From Carettochelys insculpta (Eukaryota; Chordata; Testudines; Carettochelyidae), in the NCBI RefSeq assembly GCF_033958435.1, contig NC_134138.1, positions 272,839,798-272,903,797 on the forward strand: DNA of 64,000 bases, read 5' to 3'. Under the pieces are notes generated by a model. It was given only the letters and a program-made list of their open reading frames with translations. It did not search any database and had not been told where the DNA came from. The position numbers and the translations under genes are program-made. Positions 57,301 to 64,000 of the stretch are shown in pieces. How positions within the stretch are numbered: position 1 is the first letter of the stretch; every line of letters starts with the position of its first letter.

Positions 57301-58520
57301 GGGGGGGGCTCTGTTCATCTGTAGCTGAAAAACCAAGGAGGAGACCTGGGGCGCCTTAAACACAAAGAGATGGACCTGGGTTTGAGCTTTCCTGGACAAA
57401 GCCCAGTTGTGTAGGGTGCAAGTGACTGGGGTGAGTCCCTGGTTGTGGGTTTCGTTGGATCTCTGCCCCTTCTTTTCTCTGGTGGGGCTTCTCCTAGACC
57501 AGGGTCCCTCTTCCAATCTGCAGGGAACCAAGTCAAACCGAAGAAATGGAGTGTCACTGCATGGGAAGAGCCTCCCAGCCCTGGCTTGGCATTGCCTCTC
57601 CCACGCTGCTCCCCGACTTTCCATCTCGGTGCCTGTGAAATGAGACAACCCTGGCAATTTCAGGGTTTGTTCAGCTCTGACTAGCCAGCCCCCAGTACTG
57701 CCAGTTCCCAAGCCCCAGGGGGTGCGCTGGGGTTTTAAGAACACGTTTGGAAAAGACAGAAGCAGGCTGTGTCCCCCTGCTTCAGCTAGGAAGCAAATGG
57801 GGAACTCAGAAGCGCCAGGATCAGAGTCAGAGCCTGCTCCCTTTGAAGTCTAGGGCAAAATTGTCGTGGATGTCAATCCTATGGGCAAGAGGACATCTTT
57901 GGGGCCTGATGCTGGAAACACATAGGCAAGGTAACAGCTTTGCACCTGCCAGCTCTCCAAGTGACTGCCAGGGATGCTAGAGCCATTGAACCCTAATAGG
58001 ATTCCTCTATAAAAAAGAGGACAGCCCTGAGAGGAGTGCATCTGAATCAGCATCTACCAACTTATGTTGTAATAATGTGTTACAGAATGTATTAATACAA
58101 CGGGAGCAGATAGATGGTGATACAGATACACTCCCTCTCAGGGCTGTCCTCCTTCTTGAAAGTAACCCTAGAACCAAATGACTTCAAGCCGGTGGGTACA
58201 GTAGCACCCCTAGTCCCATCACTTGGGGAGGTTGCCCCAGTTACTTCTGCGAGCAATTACAGGATTGTGCCCTTGGACTGCAAACCCTGGGTCAAACTTC
58301 GCTTCATTTTAACTGTTTCCTTGTGTTGCGGTTACATCCCTGTTTATTGTCTCATTGTAGTCTGATAGTTATTTTTCTATCTTACTTTCATTATGTTCTA
58401 TAAAGCTTTGCCAGACCTTACCTTCTATTTGCGGGGGAAAGGGGAGACAGAGTAGCACCAGAGATCAGCTTTTTGCAAACACGTTTGCTAATATTTGAAT
58501 GTTGTGCCTACTGTTATAGA
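57301..58520. other. Probable intron 1, first part
   Basis: It lies downstream of the splice donor. No exon or repeat is recognised. Mirror ORFs at 57315-57684 reflect GC-rich composition. Confidence 0.4.
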
Positions 58521-58524
58521 ACGA

Positions 58525-58660
58525 AGTATCAGGGTAGCTGTGTTAGTCTGTATCCACAAAAACAACTAGAAGTCCTGTGGCACCTTATAGACTAACAGAG
58601 TTTTTTGGAGTATGAGCTTTCGTGAAAAAACCCACTTCGTACACATCGGAGAACTCCAGA
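58525..58660 (+). mobile_element. PLE terminal repeat
   Basis: It runs AGTATCAGGGTAGCTGTGTTAGTC through GTCCTGTGGCACCTTATAG to GAGTATGAGCTTTCGTG and CACTTCGTACACATC. The minus-strand core keeps GAAA, but the CUGANGA box has decayed. Confidence 0.75.
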
Positions 58661-60190
58661 GAGGTAAAAAAGTTGTATTGTTTCCAAGTGAGAGCTGAAA
58701 TCACAATGATTTTGCTGTGTTTGCTTAGCATTGGTTTTCTTTCAATGTCACTGTGATGATTAATTGGGCTGTCCTCGAAAAGTTTTCTGTAGCAGCCCTG
58801 CTCTGGTCATTATGAAACAAAAAGTTCTGTGTCATAAAACTACTATAGCCGACTATTTGAACTGTACTTGTAAATTTTCCTTTTGGTGCTATGTAACTCT
58901 CACACTCATGCAGGAAAATTAGGATACGGTCTCTACCATTTCACCTCAAAACTGTTGATTGATCCCATCTGCCTCTTGCAACAGCTAGTGCTGAAGGCTT
59001 CAGAGAAAATCAACTAATGTACTTTCATTTACCTTTGATTTCAAACTGGGCTAAAGCCACCAATTTCAGCTTTCCACTGGTGTAACTAAGATAAGAATCT
59101 GGTCCCCTGAGCCATGAACATGAATTTGTCTCAGCATGCATGCTAGAATGAGATTTCAGTCCTTCCAATCACTCTGCAAATTTCTTTTTCTTCTGGACTA
59201 AAAGATAGTCCGGGCAGGGCAAATTGACAAGTGTAGTATAAATTGTGTTTCCTCTATGGTCTGGTTCAGTTACAGAAAGTGGAGTTACTCCAGGGTAAAA
59301 TTAACATGAGTGAATGCAAAATCAGACCCTACATTTTTCTAATACCCAAACTGAAAAATTAGGCAACCCAAGATAATGCCGTACATTTGTAACTTGCACC
59401 CCTTTAGACTTGTGTGAAACTACTGACTCTCATTCCCCTCGTGCTTCGAAGAGGGGTTCATGTAAATGTATCTAAAGAAACTGACTCTTCCAGGGAAAGC
59501 CCATTGTATTCACCATTCATAGAAACTTTTATGGCAGTTCCAGCATTCTTTCTGACAGGTGCTGTACCGTCTGTCATGGATGCTTTTCCACTCCATTAAA
59601 GGTAGCCTCATGATAGCAGAACCCTTTATAATACTGAAAATCCTTGACTCCTGCTGACAGTGCTACAAAGCATCTCCAGTAGGCATTATATATGTAAACG
59701 TTGATAATACACAGTGTGCAGCTGAAGTTTTTCAAAGATAATCGAACACCCAGTTCAATTAGTGATGTGCCGGTGACAATTCCAGCTGATAGGGCAGGCA
59801 CTGAATTCTGTTTGCATCCCACAGAGGCTTTTTAGAAAATTGTGGTTAAGAGGTTAACAGAGCGAGAGACAAGTAATTGCAAAACAGAGTGGTAGAGGGC
59901 ATCCTTGGGATAAGCATGACTATCCAACTGGCAGAATGTTACTACAATCTGCAGGCACTTCAGCGCTGGTTTTCAGAGTGATCATCTGCCACTGAGGATT
60001 AAGAGCCCTGTTTTGTACATCAAGAGCATGAATGCAGGTGTGGTGGTTGGAGGCACTTTGCAAATCGCCATGCAAGGAGCTCTTTCTCTCATGAAGTGAT
60101 CTGCAGAATGGAGAAGGAGAGAGGGTGCTAAATTAGAGTACATCACTGTGCCACATACCACTGGCACCTGGAGTCAAATGAGCCCATGGA
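58661..60190. other. Unannotated, probably intronic DNA
   Basis: No supported feature. Confidence 0.4.
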
Positions 60191-60194
60191 GGGA

Positions 60195-60430
60195 GAATCT
60201 TCATGGAAGCTTTGGGTTGGAAGAGATCTCAGGAGGTTATTGAGTCCTGCTCCAGGCTGAAAGCAGGACCAATCCCAAATAAATCATCCCAGCCAGGGTT
60301 TTGTCAAACTGGGACTTAAAAATTTCTAGTGAAGGAGATTTTACCATCTCCCTAGTTAACTTCACCACTTTCCTAGTGAAATAGTTTTTCTAATATCCTA
60401 ACCTAATCTTTCCTAAATAATCCTGTGGTT
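60195..60430 (-). mobile_element. CR1 LINE 3' fragment
   Basis: GGGTTGGAAGAGATCTCAGGAGG and CCCAGCCAGGGTTTTGTCAAAC, then GTGAAATAGTTTTTCTAATATCC, are the reversed CR1 3' end and C-terminal coding edge. It is diverged and without an open frame. Confidence 0.82.
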
Positions 60431-61539
60431 CTGTCTCAGTTTCTTTGTACAATAGTTTGAAAATTTTATGAGCCTAACTCATCCCCAGTGTTACTTCAGG
60501 ACTGTTGTCACAACTACGCCCTTGCACCCGAGGTGAATCTAAGCCTATGTATATATTTGCCTGGAATATTAACTTTGTGAATCAAAGTGATGAACAAATC
60601 TAACAGATTGACCAGGACTACTTCTCGTGTTTACAAGATCAGACAGGTGTGAGTCCATTCATTGGCTTCTATCTAGCTATAAAGTCCTTAACTCTGAAGT
60701 CTCTGAGTGACTCAAAATCATTAATGGATTAAAGTAGAAAGCTATTATCTTCCTTTGACAGACTGGGAACTGTGGCATTGGGTAGACTATGATTTAGATC
60801 CTCAAAGATGTATCAGCACATAATGCCTTTGGAAACTGACACAAATTAGGTGCCTAAATACCTTTGGTCATGCCACTTTAAGGCCCAGATCCTCAGTGTT
60901 GCACAGGAACTCTGTGTTTGAGGCAGGAATTGACTCAAAGGTTTTCTGAGGACCAGTCTAGTACCTCATCCTCTGGGTCTCTTTCCTACTCTCCCATGAA
61001 GTTGCTTCAGATTCTCACCACTGTAAGTGAGAAGAAAAGGTGGCTCAGTAAATGACTAAAATGACAGAAAAGAGCTCTGGTGATGGACTATGGAGATTTT
61101 ACCTCTAAACTACTTGCTCAAATCCAGCCCATACAATTAGTGATGCAACTTCATAGCTAAATAACTTCTGGTTAGTGACACATGTAATTTGCCAACTACA
61201 TCTGTGAACATGTTCTTGCACCTAGGCCTCAGACATATATCTACATCAACCTGTCCATATAAGAAACACTGTGGGTGGTCTGTCTTCTCACTATTTAGTC
61301 TGTAAACTTTGCAGAACTGCATTTTCTTTCATTTTCTGCCCATCAGAATGGGGCAGTGAGTAAACGAGCACACAGGGAGAAAATATCACATCGCAATTGC
61401 TAAATGGCCCTCTTGTTGACATTCTTAGAAGGGGCAGTCAGGTACGGAATGAGCCAATGAGAACCTCTTTTGGGATTTTGTTAGGCTGCAGCGGCAATAG
61501 TGAAAGCCATGTCCAATCTTTCATGCTGTGTATGTTCTG
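60431..61539. other. Unannotated DNA with L2/MIR-like traces
   Basis: At about 60745-60800 (TTATCTTCCTTTGACAGACTGGGAACTGTGGC) there is an L2/MIR-like tail. Nothing else is supported. Confidence 0.4.
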
Positions 61540-61544
61540 TGCTT

Positions 61545-62490
61545 CAGACTGGAGGATCTTTTTGTTTGAAATCTTCATTAATGATCTGGAGGATGTGGTG
61601 GACTGCACCCTCAGCAGGTTCATGGATGACGCTAAGCTGGGTAGAGAAGGTAAATAAGCTGGAGGGTAGGGATAGGGTCCAAAGTGACCTAGGCAAACTG
61701 GAGGATTGGGCCCAAAGAAACCTGAAGTGGTTTAACAAGGACAAGTGCTGAGTCCTACACTTGGGATGGAAGAATCCCATGCACTGCAGTGGGCTGGGGA
61801 CTGACTGGTTAAGCAGCACTTGTGCAGAAAAGGGCAGGGGCATACAGTAGATGAGAAGCTGGATACGAGTCAATAGTGTGCCCTTGTTGCCAGGAAGGCT
61901 AATGGCATATTGGGCTACATTAATAGGAGCATTGCCAGCAGATCTAGGGAAGTGATTATTCCCCTCTGCTCAGCACTGGTGAGGCCTCATCTGTATTCTG
62001 TCCAATTTTGGGGCTTCCATTATAGAAGGGATGTGGAAGCAGAGAGTCCAGTGGAGGGCAATGAAAATGATTAGGAGGCTGGAGCACATGACTTAGGAGG
62101 AGAGGCTGAAAGAACTGGCTATAGTTAGTCAACAGAAAAGAAGAATGATGGGGGGGCGGGATTTGAGAGCAGCCTTCAATTAAGGGCGTTCCAAAGAGGA
62201 TGGAGAGAAGCTGTTCTCAGATGTGGCAGGTGGCAGCACAAGGAGCAATGGTCTGAAGTTAGAGCGGGAGGTGTAGGTTAGATATTAGGAAAAACTGTTT
62301 CACCAGGAGGGTGGTGAAGCACTGGAATGTGTTGTCTAGGGAAGTGGTGAAATCTCCATCCCTAGGGGTTTTTAAGATGAGGCTTGACAAAGCCCTGGCT
62401 GGGATGATTTAGTTGGTACTGGTCCTGCTTTGGGCAGGCGGTTGGCTAGATGGCCTCCTGAGGTCTCTTCCAGCTGTAATCTTTTATGAT
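61545..62490 (+). mobile_element. CR1 LINE 3' part, about 0.95 kb
   Basis: In the first frame, NDLEDVVDCTLSRFMDDAKLG holds the polymerase catalytic region, with MDDAKLG in place of the usual [F/Y]ADDTKLG. The frame then shifts to DRVQSDLGKLEDWAQRNLKW and later decays. The 3' end reads GATGGCCTCCTGAGGTCTCTTCCAGCTG. It is dead, 5'-truncated and more decayed than 34990. Confidence 0.9.
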
Positions 62491-64000
62491 GCGTTAACTC
62501 ATAATGCAATGAGTGTTCGACTCTAGCCCCCTTTACAAACACAATACGCTCAATGCCACACTCATGCCAGCCTCATGTTTTTGTAATTCTGCTGACTTGA
62601 TTGGCTTCCCTCCTTACCTACACTGGTGACAGGGAAGTCGGAATTAATGGCCTAGTCATTTTGCCTTTAAAAGGGAGATGTCATAAATGTAACTGTGAGA
62701 GCGTGAAAGCAATATGTGTGGCCCACCTTATGGGGGTGATCCTATTTCAGCAAAGGGCAACCTAGCCTAGTGAATGGCCCTCCTTCACCTCAGTGGGCCA
62801 CAAGGTTGTTGTAACCCAGGTGTTCTCCAGGGATAGGGCAGTTTCGCTAACTCCGCTTGCGTACCCAGAGGGTGTGCCAGATGAACCACAGCAGCACTTT
62901 GATAGGATGCAGAGGGAGTGCCTGGCTCTAAGAGGCGATGTTGGTGAAGTCGACAAACATCTCATTTCGAGTGCCAGGGCTTTGTGTGTGTCACTTTAGT
63001 AATACCAGAAGGGAAAAAAAAACTATGCAGCTGGAAACTAGCAGATTCCAGCAACCCTGTGCATGGACAACAGAACCCCAATTTGCCAAAGGTTGCCCAC
63101 CTCTTCCCTATTTGCTTTCTGCCTGACTCAGGATGAGAGGTTTTTCCTGCAGAAGAATGTCCTTTGTGACCACGGAACTCTCTCTTCTGTTTAGCGGAAC
63201 TGAAACCACTTTGTAGCACATTGCTGGGTGCATGCCATGATCCCAAGTAAAAGTGTGGTTGCAAAGAGGAAGACGGGTTAAAAAACTACTCTGACCATTG
63301 TACTTTCCTCCTAGTGCTAGTGCTTCTGCTGTACATAGCTTTAGGGGAATTCTTTCACTGCCAGGTGAACATTTTTCCTCAGATATGTCCCCAGTCTTGC
63401 ATTCTCTGTGCAAGAAAACTGCAAGGGCCCAATCATAAATAGTACAAACTGCCTTTAACGTCAGCCACAAGAAATGGGAGCTGTGTGCGTTCTGAAAGCG
63501 AGGCCTTGGTTGGCGTCACTGGAAGCAGAATCTGATCCAAGGTATTGGATTTGTGCCTTGGAAGGGAAATGACAATCATGATTACATTGTCCCTCATCCA
63601 ATATTAAAGTAGTTAGCTGTCCCCCTGAGTAGGTGTGAACTCCGTTTACAGGTGAAACTGTCTTTTGTTCGTCGCCCATCTTTATCCGCAACATGCTGCC
63701 ACTTTGTTTTCTGCTTGGCTGCCACAGAGCCCTGTGTGATTGTCTTTGCCTCACTGTGCCTCAGTTTCCCAGTCTATACAGTAAGGATAGTATTTCTCTA
63801 GCACACAGGGAGGCCTAATTCATTTGTGTTCATAATGTGCTTTGGAGGAAGGTGAGTGTATCACAGGAGGGGCGGTTTTCTGGGAACTGCTAATTTATCG
63901 ATTACTTTGCCAAATGTTTCCTTACGCCCAGGGCGGTCCTGTTGTTCAGCCACCTGGCTGAAGTTAGATTGGATCCTGATTGTGTTTTGAAATGTTCTCA
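62491..64000. other. Unannotated, probably intronic DNA
   Basis: A short MIR-like phrase (TGCCTCAGTTTCCCAGTCTATACAG) lies at about 63757. The ORFs at 62962-63470 and 63461-63754 have no domain. Confidence 0.4.

Noticed and set aside
56398..57744. 448-codon minus-strand ORF across the CpG island
   Set aside because: It mirrors extreme GC composition with few stop codons, is Pro/Arg/Ala-rich without domains, and several plus-strand frames over the same DNA are equally open.

Overview
This window reads as a vertebrate nuclear genome and most likely a turtle (cryptodiran). It holds many 5'-truncated CR1 LINEs, Penelope-like elements (PLEs) with GIY-YIG coding remnants, large numbers of DNA-transposon MITEs whose ends share the motif GTGTAGACG, hAT fragments, and MIR-like SINE remnants. 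A crocodilian is the main alternative. The turtle call rests on my recognition of repeat families, not on a database search. Nothing looks bacterial or viral: there are no operons, no dense coding and no CRISPR arrays.

Layout: 1-20 kb holds a Harbinger-like left end with a possible coding start (1.1 kb), a degenerate LINE (1.8-3.1 kb, minus), PLE pieces (3.6 and 16.6-17.6 kb), a clean solo LTR with a 5-bp target duplication (6.49-7.18 kb), two CR1 copies (7.9 and 13.8 kb), an RTE-like LINE (10.3 kb) and a 711-bp MITE (12.05 kb). From 20 to 32 kb lies the most structured DNA: a fold-back element whose loop is an inverted copy of its own flank, an inverted PLE pair, a LINE with a 14-bp target duplication, two palindromic MITEs, two consecutive PLE 3' ends, a tandem repeat, and two 711-bp MITEs inserted head to head. 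From 33 to 54 kb there are CR1, LTR-like, LINE (split by a GC-rich insert carrying a 201-codon ORF), hAT and MITE copies, several nested.

The only supported host gene signal is a CpG island at about 56.3-57.3 kb. It contains a probable first coding exon (56740-56796, plus strand), a 19-codon signal-peptide-like start followed by a consensus splice donor. The rest of the window to 64 kb would then be intron 1, holding PLE and CR1 fragments. I could not identify the gene.

The strongest unexplained signals are the fold-back element at 20.8-21.3 kb, the hammerhead-ribozyme-like cores repeated in the PLE termini, the inverted PLE pairs flanked by single target duplications, and the GC-rich ORF-bearing insert at 38.2-39.3 kb.
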